A DNA stretch of 64,000 nucleotides, from NCBI GenBank assembly GCA_946894095.1, contig OX335642.1, positions 2,801,021-2,865,020 on the forward strand, written 5' to 3'. A model generated the notes under the pieces. It saw nothing but the letters and a program-made list of their open reading frames with translations. It searched no databases and was not told the DNA's origin. The translations under genes and the position numbers were made by a program. The DNA is from Incurvaria masculella (taxonomy: Eukaryota; Arthropoda; Insecta; Lepidoptera; Incurvariidae). Below are positions 44,061-57,250 of the stretch, one piece after another (within the stretch, counting starts at the first letter, position 1; each line of letters begins with the position of its first letter).

Positions 44061-44840
44061 TTACCATTTGAGTCCTGTTTCCGCCTAAAACTAAAAAGAT
44101 TCAGCCATAAAGGTTGTTCGGCTCCCACTGCCCTCCTCCAGTGTCATTTTGAAGCCAAATATACGGTGCGGCCAGGCGCTGCCTGTACAATGGCCTCTTG
44201 ACATTTTTACGGTTATGGAGCGGAAAATTATTGATGGTTTTCCGTTCGCCGGCTTTGTAACTATTTCAGTTGCTTCAGTGGTGGCTCGCCCTTAGTTTCA
44301 GGATGTTCATAGAGAATGGGGGAACTGGAAACAAAAAACTCTATTAAAAAAGGCATGTATTATGTTTGCACGATAAGCATTCGTATACGGGACGTAATTG
44401 AACTTATATTTCTGAAAAAGGACAATAATCCTGGTCTGCTAAAAATATATATTAGTGGTCTTCCAGTGGTCGATACATACTATTAATGCGAAGGAACTCT
44501 GTGTGTTGCGTTTTCCTAAACCGCTAAAGCAATTTTGATGACATTAGGGATACAGATAGTCTGAACCTTGGAGTCTGAACATAGGGTTTTGTGGCGAAAA
44601 TAAAACTCGAAGTGATCACCCACTTGTATGGGGATTGTACCAGATTGTATGGGGAACTTATGTCAGATCCAGGAAATTATTCATCCCGATATCAGCCCAA
44701 AGCGCCATTGACCCGAGCAGAGCCAGTACCTCAGCTAGTTATTTATGAAATGGTATTAACTCAATGTAATAAGCAAAGGTGTTTCGATATAGGGTATAGA
44801 AACTTCATTAATACAAATGTTTGGTAATATTTTATTATTT

Positions 44841-45300
44841 TGTCCACATTATGTTATTTTAATTTTGTTTGCTTACTCTCCATGTAAAATATGTTTGTCC
44901 ACATTTTATTAGCTTAATCTCCATGTAAAATATGTTTGTCCACATTTTATTTGCTCACTCTCCATGTAAAATATGTTTGTCCACATTTTATTTGCTTACT
45001 CTCCATGTAAAATATGTTTGTCCACATTTTATTTGCTTACTCTCCATGTAAAATATGTTTGTCCACATTTTATTAGCTTAATCTCCATGTAAAATATGTT
45101 TGTCCACATTTTATTTGCTTACTCTCCATGTAAAATATGTTTGTCCACATTTTATTTGCTTACTCTCCATGTAAAATATGTTTGTCCACATTTTATTTGC
45201 TTACTCTCCATGTAAAATATGTTTGTCCACATTTTATTTGCTTACTCTCCATGTAAAATATGTTTGTCCACATTTTATTTGCTTACTCTCGATGTAAAAA
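44841..45300. repeat. Minisatellite, exact 41-bp unit, about 11 copies
   Basis: CATGTAAAATATG recurs every 41 bp from 44881 to 45250, with a degraded copy at 45291. The unit also has TTTGTCCACATTTTATTTGC. Two units carry TTAGCTTAATC instead of TTTGCTTACTC five units apart, hinting at block duplication. Confidence 0.95.
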
Positions 45301-45621
45301 TCTGCTCTAAATCCCGCCTGATACCTCAAAAAGCTTTCATGCCCGGATCACTTCTCAGGTACATTCTCAGCATCCACGAGACTCTATCCCAACGCGGATA
45401 AGTCCTGGACCCTCATAGCAAATGCATTATCCCTCTTCAATAATATATCAACGTAACTACAGCAGAAGTAGTTTTTTCGAACGAAAAAACATCGAGTTTT
45501 TTCGCTCGGAAAAGAAGATTCTTTCATACTTACTAATAGCGATTTTATTAGGCACCCTTACGTGAGCGGTGACACTGATGGGACAGGGAGAGCCGTGGAG
45601 TCGCGCAAGGACTTCGTTCTT

Positions 45622-45978
45622 TTATGTAACTGGCCATGGATGGCTAATATTAACTCAACACACCGCATTCCCGAAGGTATTAGGTGCCATGCCAGGACAT
45701 TCCCTTTATGGATATGGCTACATTGAACGGATATTGTTTTATTGCCGTTTCGACCATGTTTTCAACTGATGCGATTCTACCATATCGGACGAGCTTTACC
45801 CTAGTAGGGGAAGGCGATCTTCTATTTGACATGGATTCCGAACCATGGAGCAGCTGGTATTCTTAACGAAATGCACTTATTCAACTCAGAAAAAGAACGT
45901 AATAGGTAAATAAACGTGATTTAACCACAGCCTCCGGTATATAAGGCCACATGCCTCTGAGCTACGAACGACTTAAAA
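45622..45978 (-). mobile_element. tRNA-headed SINE, near full length, minus strand
   Basis: TATGTAACTGGCCATGGATG, TATTAGGTGCCATGCCAGG, TATTGCCGTTTCGACCAT, GATTCCGAACCATGGAGC, ATTCAACTCAGAAAAAG and a head end CTCTGAGCTACGAACGAC. The B-box region is diverged. Confidence 0.85.
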
Positions 45979-46489
45979 ATAGTTTGTTTTGGTTGCTTCG
46001 GAAGGTATGGCAGGCGTGACAACATTTGCATATCATTTGTATGCGTTCTTAAAAAAAGTTACAAAAAATGTTATTCAACGCATTTTAAAATGTCCGGGAA
46101 GAAAAACTGCGGTTTCCTGGTGTGTGATGAGGTATTTGGCCGGCATCTTTCGTATTGAACGATACAGAGGCTTTGTCGACCACCCGAGCACCAAAACATT
46201 CACAATCAGTTTGATTGAAATAGCATCACTAAAACTTGTGATACCTCACAATTAGCGTGCAGCCCATATGAGTGAAAACAATCAAGCAACATTTTTAATC
46301 TAAAACTATTTTCAATCTATTTTTCCATGGAGGTTAAGTCGGAGGTTAAAAGAGGTGTGGGTTGAAATGTTATTTATTTCTTAACAATATTATGCGATTC
46401 TGTAAGGGCGATACTACATTAATCCAAAATTTACTAAATTAAAGATATACATCAAATAACTCCAAATCCATCACGTCCTCACTGAGCCA

Positions 46490-46690
46490 GCGCGTCGCTA
46501 CTCCACCCCACGTTGTCTCGCGTGAAGAGATGTGTCGGCGCGGGGGGGTCACGGCGGGGGGCACGAGGGGTTGTGGGAGGGGGCAGGCTGACCTCGCAGC
46601 TTCGGCCCTGATAATCCGCAGGTCAGGCCGGCCTGTAAAAACGGACCGTAAAGTGAGGCCTTAGGAAAACGGCCCGACGTTCTTCGGTGT
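46490..46690. other. GC-rich intronic block
   Basis: G-rich on plus (GGCGCGGGGGGGTC, GGCGGGGGGCACGAGGG), with several G runs that could form a quadruplex. No coding signal. Confidence 0.35.
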
Positions 46691-47094
46691 ATCTTCGTTT
46701 GGGCAACACGTTCTGTTCTGTCTGCTGACTGTACTCGGGACGAGAATCGTGATCGCGCGATTGGTTCCGATGAATCGGAATTCGAAATTGGAATGGGTCG
46801 TTCGTTTTATGAAAAAAACAAATTGTAACTAAACCGAATCAAATACAAACTCATGAATCGGCAGTGTGATTACGAAGAGCGAAATGAGGTGATGCAACTA
46901 CCACAAACTGACAGAGAACTGACAGATTTTGTATGCAAAAGAAACTGCAATGCCGAACGTGTTGTTAATGCTACACGCAAAGCGTCATGAATTCATGCAT
47001 AATAAATAAACAAAAACCAGTATGTTCAGCAATAGGCGAATTAATCTAATATATTTGTTAAACATTTTAGTTACATTGATATTCAATCCAATTT

Positions 47095-47235
47095 ATTATT
47101 ATTCCCCTCAATCTTACACATACACACACACATACCCTCACACAACACCCTTGTTACAACTCTCATATACGTATATAAATGACACACCTCACATTCTAAA
47201 TCTCTCTCACACACTTTCACACAACACACATTTTT
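47095..47235. repeat. CA-rich low-complexity stretch
   Basis: Repeated ACACAC, CTCACAC and CATACAC blocks. The 77-residue T/H/Y-rich ORF across it is compositional. Confidence 0.8.
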
Positions 47236-47479
47236 TTACAAAGACACACTGTTAAACTTTTTTATATAAAAGCTAATTATATTTTCATTGCGGATTTTTT
47301 TTTCTGGCAAACACGAATCAGCGTCACCTAAACTGCAATGTTTAAAGATAGTTATAGTAGGGATTCGTCTGAAAACCAGCTTCGTAGTTTTCTGCGAGAG
47401 AGCCGAGATTGATCCCATTTGTCACAAATTTAAGATACCTACAAGATAATGCAATGTTTAAGTGTTTTTAATTGAGTTT

Positions 47480-47555
47480 AATATTTTTTTATGTTCATTA
47501 CTCTTTTGTACTATGTGTTGTGGCAAATAAAATGTCTTATTCTTATTTTTAATGT
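47480..47555 (+). mobile_element. Likely LINE 3' end
   Basis: TTTTGTACTATGTGTTGTGG then CAAATAAAATGTCTTATTC is a common LINE 3' UTR and poly-A-signal arrangement in moths. No coding part. Confidence 0.4.
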
Positions 47556-48480
47556 CAGTCTTTTTGCGTGTCTTTTTGGAGCCCCACCGCGTGTTAGCTT
47601 CTCGTTGCTGTAATGCCGGTTGTGTGGATATAAGTTTTGTCCAACGCGCGAAGTGTCAGCGAGCATCGAACGTCAATTTATTCAAATTCAAATTATTCAG
47701 TGCAATTAGCTCCTGGCATGGCATCTATTAAATGTAATTAAAATGTATTTAAAAAGATATGATCCTGTTATAAAGGTATTTCAATAAAGAATATAATATG
47801 CGACCTTCGTAAAGCGACCAACAAAAATATAATCCCTCGAAACCCTAACGGTATATTTTTCCAGGCCCCGTGTACACAACCCTTTTGCCCATTATGTTCA
47901 ATAAAGGGCCCGAATCTCGGCTCATTCTGACTTATCTCCTATTTGTTTACATTTCGGGGGCAGAGGACGAAATATGAGGAGGAAAAAATATGTTTATCTT
48001 TATTACGGAGAGATTTTATCGATAAACTTGTACCGATAGCTTGCGATACAATGATCTCGGATTCGAATTTTAATGAGACAGTGGGTATTGTATGGCCGAC
48101 GAACTGTGGAAGGAGAAATCAAAACTGCTGATTGAAGTCTTAAGAGGGTACAATTTTCATGTCGGCCCATACGAAAAGGGAAAGCTGTTTCCTACTCTAT
48201 TTCTAAAGGTATTTTGGTAGTCGTCTATGTTTTTAAATTTCATCCAAGTTTTTTTTATTTAGTCGAATATTAAATGATTGCTATTAAATATTCATTTTTA
48301 ATCTTTAATACACAATTTGACTTAAAAAATTGCAAAATCTTTGCTACAGTGCTTTTAACTCAGTCATTTTTAAGAAAAACAAATCAACGTCAACTGAAAT
48401 GTCAATAATGACACTTGGCAACAACTCAACATAGGACGCTATTTTGTTTTATGGCAAATATGGCGCGGGAGTCTGTTATA

Positions 48481-49398
48481 TAAGGTGAGTTTAAAATAAT
48501 CTACAAGCCTTATAGGGTTGATTCTTCTGATATAGAACAACTTTTGCTAAGAATGTAGGTATGTAATTTTTTTTGTTCCATTTTAATTTTTGAGAAATTT
48601 ATGCATTACATTCTTCCCAGTATTGTCAACAACTTTTGCGAAGAAACTATGTACCTATCGATAATGGTTTCCAAGAAAATACATTATTAAAGTGCACTAA
48701 CTCTTCAAACTGCCTATTTGAAAAATAGGTTCCGCGCCGCGCCGGCCGGCGGCGCGGGGCGGCGCGCGGCGGCAGAGTCTATTTTACCTACCCGAATAAT
48801 TTTGCGTCCTTCCCACGCTGACGTACGCCGCGCCGGGCTATGGATTTGGTCGGCGCGGCTGTAAAGTAGGTATGTACACAAGCATGCATGTCCTTTTTCG
48901 CCCGATCGGCACTCGCTTCACTTAAATTCACTCACGTGTGATAATCAGGTCCGATGCGCGTCATGGACCTTGACATACTAATTGCTTTCAAAACGAAAAC
49001 AAACGTCCTTCAGTGAGAGGGGCGGCGGTGGCGGCGGGGGAGATGGGGTGGCGGGGCTTCTGTCTGCGCACGCGGCGGCGGCGCGGCGGCGGCGGAGAAT
49101 TGTCTTGTGTCAGTGGGTAACGGTCGGGTCAATGTCCCGTGGTTGACCTATATTTTTAATTAGGTAGTTGAAGAGTTAATGCTCTTTAATAAATTATTTT
49201 CTTGGAAACCATTACAGATAGGTGCATAGTTTCTTCGCAAAAGTTGTTTAAAATACTGGGAAGAACATACTGTTTAAATTTCTCAAAAATTAAAATGGAA
49301 CAAAAAAAATTACATACCTACTTTCTTAGCAAAAGTTGTTCTATATCAGATACTGAATCAACCCTATAAGGCTTTTAGATTATTTTAAACTCACCTTA
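48481..49398. mobile_element. 918-bp element with about 250-bp inverted arms and GC-rich core
   Basis: The left end TAAGGTGAGTTTAAAATAAT and right end TTATTTTAAACTCACCTTA are inverse, flanked by TATA on both sides (probable TA/TATA target duplication). Arms (48481-48732 and 49143-49398) stay alignable through GAACAACTTTTGCTAAGAA, TTTTGCGAAGAAACTATG and AACTCTTCAA. The core has two CGG/GCC-rich islands (48735-48780 and 49020-49095). No ORF, so it is non-autonomous. Confidence 0.9.
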
Positions 49399-49402
49399 TA
49401 TA

Positions 49403-52400
49403 TAGTTTCGTCAGAATTTTGCTATGGATCGTGTGTATGTAGAGAGATTATACATTTATAGTAGTAACAAACACGCGTCCGTCTCCATATAAATAATTTT
49501 TTACTTTGATCGATTGGAAGAAAGGATAAATCAACATTTTAATTGCAAGCATGGCAATATTTTATCAAACTATAAAATTTCGCATTTTCTTGCCTCACTT
49601 TTGCTTGGCTTTTAGATTGTCTCCCAACAAATCCCTAATGGAAAGACACGGAGACTGAAACCCATTTTGTCATAACGTTTAATCCGGATTTTCATCTTCA
49701 AGACAACGGTGACGTCACATAGCAATCCGAGCCCTTTCAAGATAAAAAAACATCCCTGTTCCTCCGCCGAGAACTCTGTTGTAAGGCCTATCGATTTTCT
49801 CTTACGCTCTGTCTAAAGAAGAGGAAAATGGGATTTTTCGTCCTGTATTTGGTTTGTTCGCGTTGCATTTATCAGAACCTGGGGCTTTCCTATTCTTGTT
49901 TATTATATTTCATGTCCACTGATTTACCGCTGAGCTATCCAGTCATTTACGTCAGCCAAAGAATTCCTCGATTATATTCTAATATCCCCAATACTTTCCC
50001 TATCTCTTACTAGATGGCGTTGATTTTGCGTGTTCATCCTACGCTGACTGCGATGATTGTGATATTAACCTAATCGCTATCTTCACTAAGTTATAAGAAT
50101 TTAATGTACTTGACATTGTATCTCATCTCTCATTAATTTGAGGTTATACACCGAGGACAAAGTATTATAATCTGTATTGTTTTAAAAATAATTAAAATAT
50201 TTTTTTTACCTGGATATGTCGAGTTTCCTTAAATTATTCGATAATAGTAATGTTGTATCCATTAAATACATAAAAATATCAAGACTTTTTTAAGCTTAAT
50301 CACAAGCCTTCCTATCTCTTACTCGTACAAGCTACCAGAGACATGCTTCATCGAACCTTAAAAGTCAATAAAACTCGTTTCGTTTCAAATTGTTAACGTG
50401 TGTCGTGATGTCACGAGAAACGGAATACAGTTGCTGAGCTCTTCCAAAGAAAATCTGTCAATTGTGTTTGAATAATAAATGAATGCGCGCTGTTTGGTCT
50501 TCTTTTTCCGAATGTGCCACGCCACATCTTTGTAATCGTATATTTACGTGTACGCAACGAGAAAGCTTTGAGAAAAAAACTAGCTTACATTCTAAACACG
50601 GATAATACTTTTTTTATCCTTTCTTTCCTTATCTTAGTTTCGGTCAGTCTCCTTTTACCTTCTTTGAAATATGTATTAGGCGTTGTGGTTTCACTCTTAG
50701 CTTACATTATTCTTTGATTATTTTTGTAACTGATATGCCTAACAGACTTATGTAAAGAGCATAATGTTCGCATGCAACATGTTTTAAGTTCCACTTCAAT
50801 TTCAAATATATGCCAGAAAGAAAGTAACAAATAATACTATGAAGGTGTTCCTCAAATCAGATAGACTTTTACTAGAGGACCAGACATGACAAACAAGTTC
50901 ACATTTGAGATAAAGCCTTGCAATATATTTATAAAGTAGTAAGTTAGCTGTACAGCTTTCTTTTTTTGAGTAATATGTCTTCCCTTTACGGTCGAAACAT
51001 ATCACATTTGCATAAAAAATATACCTCAAATAATTACAGTTAATTTGGTAACGTAAGTTTCCTGTTCTGAAATTGTAACTCTGCTATGTTCACTCGTTTA
51101 TAGTGCTAGATGATTGATTCAAAAGATATTTAAGAAGTTAGTTTAAAACCATTGTTGGGTTCGTAAACTCTTTATTGTTTATTGATCATCCATCGACACA
51201 TTTTAGGACTTGTAATCAATATAAAATAATTGACCTGATATGGGCAATTATTCTATATTGTCTTAAAAACCAAACACAGTTGAAACGAAACATTTCTCGT
51301 GCCAGCGTGGCCCGATAACTAACCGCAGACGCGAAGAACGGGCTCGCTTTGAAAAATGTCAAAGGGACCCGAACGAAAATATATTTATATCGCTCCACAG
51401 ACAAATGAGCGCCACGCTATGCGCAATATTCTGTCTCGATACGTTTAGTAGACTGTAAATATTTACTGAACTTTGAAGGTTATACGGTTATACCTTCGCA
51501 TGAACTCGGGCCTTCAGGATTGGCGGGTGGGCGCTCCCGCTCGTTGAAAATCCTTCAAACGAAATGTCAATGGGAGGTTTGTCAAAGCGAGGGCTGTTTC
51601 GGGAAAAGGGTATTACATCACAGTGTGTTGTAGTTGATATAAGCGGTTCACTTGAAAATGTAATTTTGAAATTATGTTGGGTTCGAAATCGCTTGCCAAC
51701 TTTGACATTTGTGATACCTATACTCTGGTAAAGCTACACGCACAGCACTAAACTCGCATCTTATTCTGTGGCTAGGGCTAGTCAACTCGAAGTGCCATAC
51801 GAATGTACTTTAAACAGAAGTGAAATGCCTCATGTCCAAATGTACGAATAACTTCAAACTGATAAGTGTTAGTATTTTTGGATCGATCTCTTATATCGAA
51901 ATTAATGTGCTCACTATATACAAAAAATGATCAAAAAAGGATACCTATTCTACATTGTAATATTCATGGAAAATGGACTATATTTCTATCCGACAATCAG
52001 ACCGTTAAATACTATCTGAGGATTGAAAAATCAGCCCTAGATCACATATGGTATCGGATAGGATCTTTTATGGCTACGGTAGACTATTTAAAAAAAAATG
52101 TCATTTCGAGCATCTTTCATTCAACATAAATGTGGATATGAAAGGTCGCCCTTAGACTTGAACTTCAACATTGAGTCCTTCAAACTTCGCTGTCGAGCCC
52201 TCCTTCATTTCTTTAATTATCATAGAATTGATGGATTGAAGCTTTCAAAAATCATCAATGGAAACTAAACTCTGGTATAAATTGAATTATAATGATGCCT
52301 TGTATTCCGGACATAACACACGTCACTGTGTGTCAAACAGAGCACTCTCGGCGAGCACAGACAAAGCCCACAATGACCACTGTATTCGGACATGTGATAT

Positions 52401-52600
52401 TCCGTTTGCGGGGGGGTGGGGGTGCGGGGGGAATGAAAGCGGAGACTGCTGGAGACATGTCGACACTTGACCTTAGGGAGGGCAAACATCTAAAGTTTTT
52501 ATAGTGTCGCATCGATGCTTTGTGTACCACTTTATTGAACAAATAAATATTCATAGGATCTGCGTGGTAACTTAAAGGAAGGGATTTTATCTCCAGTGTC
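49403..52600. other. Intron, mostly unassigned
   Basis: About 3.2 kb of AT-rich sequence. Only a scrap of the 41600 family near 50930-51000 (TTTACGGTCGAAACATATCAC) was recognised. ORFs up to about 87 codons show no recognisable domain. Confidence 0.4.
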
Positions 52601-53158
52601 AAGGTGGCCCAACCCGCTGAACTCCCCATACAAACGGGGAAAGAAGATCACGCCCATATTTCTTATCAGAGATCCCAAATTTTGGTCAAAAGAGTTTTAT
52701 TTGATCGAACTAGATGTATGATGACCGTTGGCATTGTAAAATTTTGTTTGGGTTTCTAAGTTATAAGGTGCGAAAGTTCGAATTTTTCGCGCGTTTTATA
52801 CAATAACTTTGGTGGTTTATTACGCAATGATAAAGTAAGAAAATCTTAAAAAGATTAGTCATCAGACATAGCTTATTTAATCAAGATTTTTAATCTATCT
52901 GGTTTTTGTTAGATTTTTTACTACAGCGGTCGTGGTTTAGTCAAAAATCGGTCGGGCTATAAGTCGTTTTGAAATCAAAATTTTCGTAAATCTTACCAAA
53001 TCATACACTATGCACATTATCTTTTTTGTGGACATCTTGTATCTTCCTCATCACGGAGCCTGTCTTTTTCTTTGAAACAGAGAAGGTCCCAGAGCGCAAC
53101 AGCACGGTTTTGTACAGTGCCCGCGAATGAGTTAGTCCCGCCGGGTTGGGCCACCTTA
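52600..53158. mobile_element. Non-autonomous element with about 20-bp TIRs
   Basis: AAGGTGGCCCAACCCGCTG at 52601 and CCGCCGGGTTGGGCCACCTT ending at 53157 are inverted with one small difference. The 520-bp interior is AT-rich and non-coding. The superfamily is not assignable from the ends alone. Confidence 0.75.
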
Positions 53159-54184
53159 ATGCATGATCAGGATGATAAAAAAATCATTGGAGAGAGAAAC
53201 TTCCGACTGTTAATCATAATCTATCTAAGTTTCTATATTGAACAAGTATATTATGCTATTAAAACTACCCAATTCAATTATTAAGTTATTTGTCCGTGCA
53301 ATAGATAATTTTCGTCACCTTATTCAGATTATCTATTGATGTCTAGTACTTGTGTCGTATCTGTAAAAAAAACTTAACTACTCTAACTCATCTAATACAA
53401 TTAGTAAGGCAAGATTTTATTTTTCCTGTCTTTACATATTTTTAGGTAAATATTACAACTTTATACATTTTAATTAAATTAACCGGTAAAATAAACATTA
53501 TCTTCAGAATCAATAATTCGAAATCTCTACGTTACTTTTGGAAACATTATACCCTCGGGCACAGACCTAACTCTTCGTCAAAACTGCATTAAGAGAGCAA
53601 CAATGGTTGCCCCATATTGTTATCTTAGACGAGAATTAAATGTCATTATAGCTGGCAATGATCACAATTGTACTTCTTTCGCCAACAGTATCGACATACA
53701 AGTGTTTGCCCATCCCTACTCACCGATTACACTGGTGACACTGGCCTCTGTTCCGTCCCGAACGTTGTCATCGTTTGTGTTGTATTTGTCGGACCCGAGA
53801 TTTTACGAGGCAAAACCGGTATTAACTGGTATTCGTTCTTAGGGTCTGACACTAATTACTGTTTTAAAAATTATTCTCAAGAAAACCAAGTACGAATCAT
53901 ACTCGAGCACCTTTGGCGCTACCGAGTTAAAAAAAATCGAGTTTCCCAAATAAAATCACATGTGACAAAATAGTCATATGTTTATAGCACGGCCATTTAA
54001 ATAATCAACATCGATTTCGGAAATTCTTTCTGTATTTTACTTCTAATGCCATGTATGCGCCCTATAAAAAAAAACAAAATATCCGTCTAAAGGTATTTAG
54101 AAAATATACGTAAGTGTAGAGATGTCAATAATACGTAGACAGACAGAAGGACAGACATTTGTAGAGACACGAACAGGGCTTACT

Positions 54185-54440
54185 AATGGATAACTAGCTG
54201 AGATACCCGGCCCGCTCGGGTCAATGTCGCTTTTCTGAATATTTTATGCGTTCCCCATACAAACTTCCATCCCGTATTTCACCCCTTCGAGTTTAATTTT
54301 CCCAACAGAAGGTAGCTTTTATTCTTCAAGGTCCAGAATATCTCTATACTAAATTCATAAAAAAATATTCAGCGATACAGGCGTGACAACGCAACAGACA
54401 GACCGAGTTATTTTCGCATTTATAATTGTATGGAATATAA
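54185..54440 (+). repeat. Probable dispersed-repeat fragment
   Basis: ACTAGCTGAGATACCCGGCC, CCCCATACAAACTTCCATCC and TTTCACCCCTTCGAGTTTAA. This layout is familiar from abundant moth repeats. A shorter relative is at 17398-17520. Confidence 0.45.
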
Positions 54441-55094
54441 ATTAGAAGATGGAAATTGTATAGGTGTAGAGACAGAAAGAGGGATAGGTATTTGTAGCTT
54501 AGGGCTGACTTATGGACAATTAAAACACTTTATAAATCAAGACTGGGGTTCACCTACCTATAGCGGGTAGCACCTCTTTCGAACTCTTTTTAACGCATAC
54601 ATATATCCTATTCTATAATCTACATACTTTTTCATTACCGTACTATGCTTCTAAGGTGTGTGCCACTGTGAGTTTTATCTTCGCTCCTGTTTTAAAGTTT
54701 CATTTTATCTTCCAAACTCATTTCCCTCTACGATGAAGTAAAACTGTTTCCATTGAAGTTTCTGAAGTTTCTACTTACATCATAAAAATATGTTCAGGGA
54801 ACTTCTACGTCTTTGCTGTAATGGCAGTTTTCGAATTTTCACAATAGTAATAATTTTGCCTCATTCATCAACCCAATCCATTGCCCCATTACCTAACAAC
54901 GTAACACTTTTATTTACTTACATTATTACGCAAGTAGGTTTTTTTCCCATCCCTCAAAGTTATACATGCCGAAATAGGTTAATATCAATCATTGAATTTG
55001 TGATATACCTCGAGCGCTTATCGGCACCGTGGCTAGCATTTTTACCAATGTGTAAATAACGTAAAGCTTATTGTAGATGGCGTGTAAGCGACTA

Positions 55095-55125
55095 TACCTC
55101 AGAGAAATCATATTTCCTCTGAGGT
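55095..55125. repeat. Small bulged hairpin
   Basis: ACCTCAGAG-AAAT and ATTT-CCTCTGAGGT are inverted around a 3-nt loop with one bulge. Confidence 0.7.
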
Positions 55126-55649
55126 TTGGACGTCTATATCTGTCAGTTTTAATTTTTATTTTATTTACCACTTAAAAATCAAATATCTGCAGTTAAAATA
55201 ACTTTTGGAGAAAAGAGAAGCTTGATTCTGTTTGACTCTCAGAATGATTAGTGACCAATCAGAATGATTAAATCAAAGTTTGTAATTTTTGTGTTAACTC
55301 TTTTCACATGACTTCATCTGATTTGGATCATCTGGGGTCTTATAACTTTATTTTCGCAATAATATTCAGGAAATTGAGCAATTTTGATAATACTGAATAA
55401 ATAACAAATTTTCCATATTCAATAGTTTAATTTTTGTATGTATGAGACAAGTTTGTCAAATTGTTAGGTCTAGCCTAAGCGCCCATTGTCTTTATCCATA
55501 ATCAGTATTCTTTCCCATTGTTGGCTTCCGTCGCGGATTCTATAATATAATCCATATGTTTGTCCTGACAGGACAGTTCGCAAGAAACGTTGCACGAAAC
55601 TTGACATGTTTCTATATGTCGTTTTCATCGTTAATTGACGAATATACTT

Positions 55650-56340
55650 CATACAAGCATCATAATTTTTTTTCGAGCCAAATTACTTTTCGAGTCAAGT
55701 ATGGGGCCCAACACTCGTTCGTCGTTCGGCCGCAACTCGTATGAATAAATAGTGTGAATTTTCAAGTGTGCGTTATCCCAAACGAATAAGTCGGCCATCA
55801 AGCAAAATGTCACGAACCGCGGTGTCTCAAGATGGCCGACAGTAAAACGGCGCGAAATCGCCGATTCCCGCGTCCCTGCCACCGCACGGGCTCTTTGGAG
55901 CCGTTCAGATATTGCGTGATACGGTTTATCCCGTATTCGCATTGGTAATAAAAGAGTATACCTCACTTCCTTGCCTTACAGTTTTAAGTGAAGATTAATC
56001 TGTCGCGATACCAGAATCGGTCGCAAACAAAGTATATGACATAACCGCTCGCTTCGACCATAAAAGTTGGACGCTTTACTGGCTCAAAGTGAAGTGACAC
56101 GTAATATTGTTGCGGGCTTCCGGAAAATAAAGCGAATATAAACTTCTCCCCAGCGGCGGCCGAGCGTTTGATGAAAGTTTCATGCCGCATGCCGTCTGTC
56201 ATAAAAGGGACCGCATGCATGTTTAATTCGGCCCCGGATGGCCTTTTCTTCGGCGACCGTTTGCGAGAGTCCGGATGTAGTGTCACGGACTCAATCCCAC
56301 GTGGCTCGTTGATCGACTGACATTCGACGCAACTCTTAGG
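55650..56340. other. Intronic stretch with moderate GC, possibly constrained
   Basis: Higher GC than its surroundings and no repeat recognised. Two minus ORFs of 100-105 codons lack any family resemblance. Might contain conserved non-coding DNA; cannot be shown from one genome. Confidence 0.25.
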
Positions 56341-56514
56341 GACTCTTCACAATCGCCGATTATAGTAATAGTTACAGTCAATTGACAAGTGAACAATTTG
56401 TTTCACAGTCAAATCTTATGGTTATCAAGTAACCTCTTTAACACAGGATTTGATTGGTGGATTAACTAAGTGCTAGTTTTCGTGACCAGGCTCATCCAAA
56501 TAAAGTTCAATAAG

Positions 56515-56640
56515 TAAATATACTTTTTCGTACTAAGCAGGTATGTAGCTTATTCCAAGAAATTATTTTTACTGGGCTCTTTCTTAAATGAATGTGTCCT
56601 TGCTTCACGGTCGATTATACATGCATACATTTCCCATTCC
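56515..56640. repeat. Fragment of the 41600 palindromic family
   Basis: TACTTTTTCGTACTAAGCAG, TTGCTTCACGGTCGATTATA and CCCATTCCTTAA match 41855-41945 with one internal rearrangement. Confidence 0.65.
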
Positions 56641-56841
56641 TTAAAATTCAATAAGCTCCACAATGTCAATGATTATAAAATTTAAATCTACTACTTCATA
56701 AAATATGGAGTTTTCTTTCTAACTTATTTTTGTAATTGTTTGATGAGATTTAATATACAGCTGCCTAGTGTGCTCGCTTAATTGCTTAGAACTTCTTATT
56801 TTTAAGGAGTTATAGCAGAAATTGCTAAATAGAAAAAAAAT

Positions 56842-57250
56842 TGAGCGGCTCGTTGCTTAGTGGCGCGGGACTGGCCTAGCGTACCAGAGGCCTGGGTTCA
56901 ATTCCGACATGCACCACTCTCTTTCTCTCTCCGAGTTTGATAAGTGCATTTCGTCACGAATTCGAGCTGCTCTATGGTTCGGAATCCATGTAAAACTGTA
57001 GGTCCCCTTTCCCTACTAGGTGGTAGGGTTTAAGTCCGCCCGGATTGATACCATCGCATTGGATGAAAAAATGGTCGAAGCGGAAAGAATAATTTTCCAT
57101 GTTTTCCATCCAGTTCAATGCAGCCGTGCTCATAAAGGGAAGGTCCTGGCATGGCACCTAATTCCTTCGGGAATTTGGTGTATTGGGCTAATATCATAAC
57201 GGTAGTTGTGTGGTATAAACCATACATGTCAGGTCGCATAAAAAAAAAGA
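56842..57250 (+). mobile_element. tRNA-headed SINE, full length, reference copy
   Basis: Head GAGCGGCTCGTTGCTTAGTG (A-box region TTAGTGGCGCG) and B box GGGTTCAATTCCG about 50 bp later. Then CACTCTCTTTCTCTCTCCGA, GTTCGGAATCCATG, AACTGTAGGTCCCCTTTCC, TACCATCGCATTGGATGA, CCTGGCATGGCACCTAATTC, an ATGTCAGGTCGCAT end and A9. From GTTCGGAATCC on it is the same body as the 5S-headed copies. Confidence 0.9.

Noticed and set aside
53603..53973. Overlapping plus ORFs of 79 and 101 codons
   Set aside because: Overlapping in two frames with no recognisable motif; chance length in AT-rich DNA.
55649..56286. Two minus ORFs of 100-105 codons as a nested gene
   Set aside because: No domain, no promoter or polyadenylation pattern, no repeat of the frame; recorded only as a possible constrained region.
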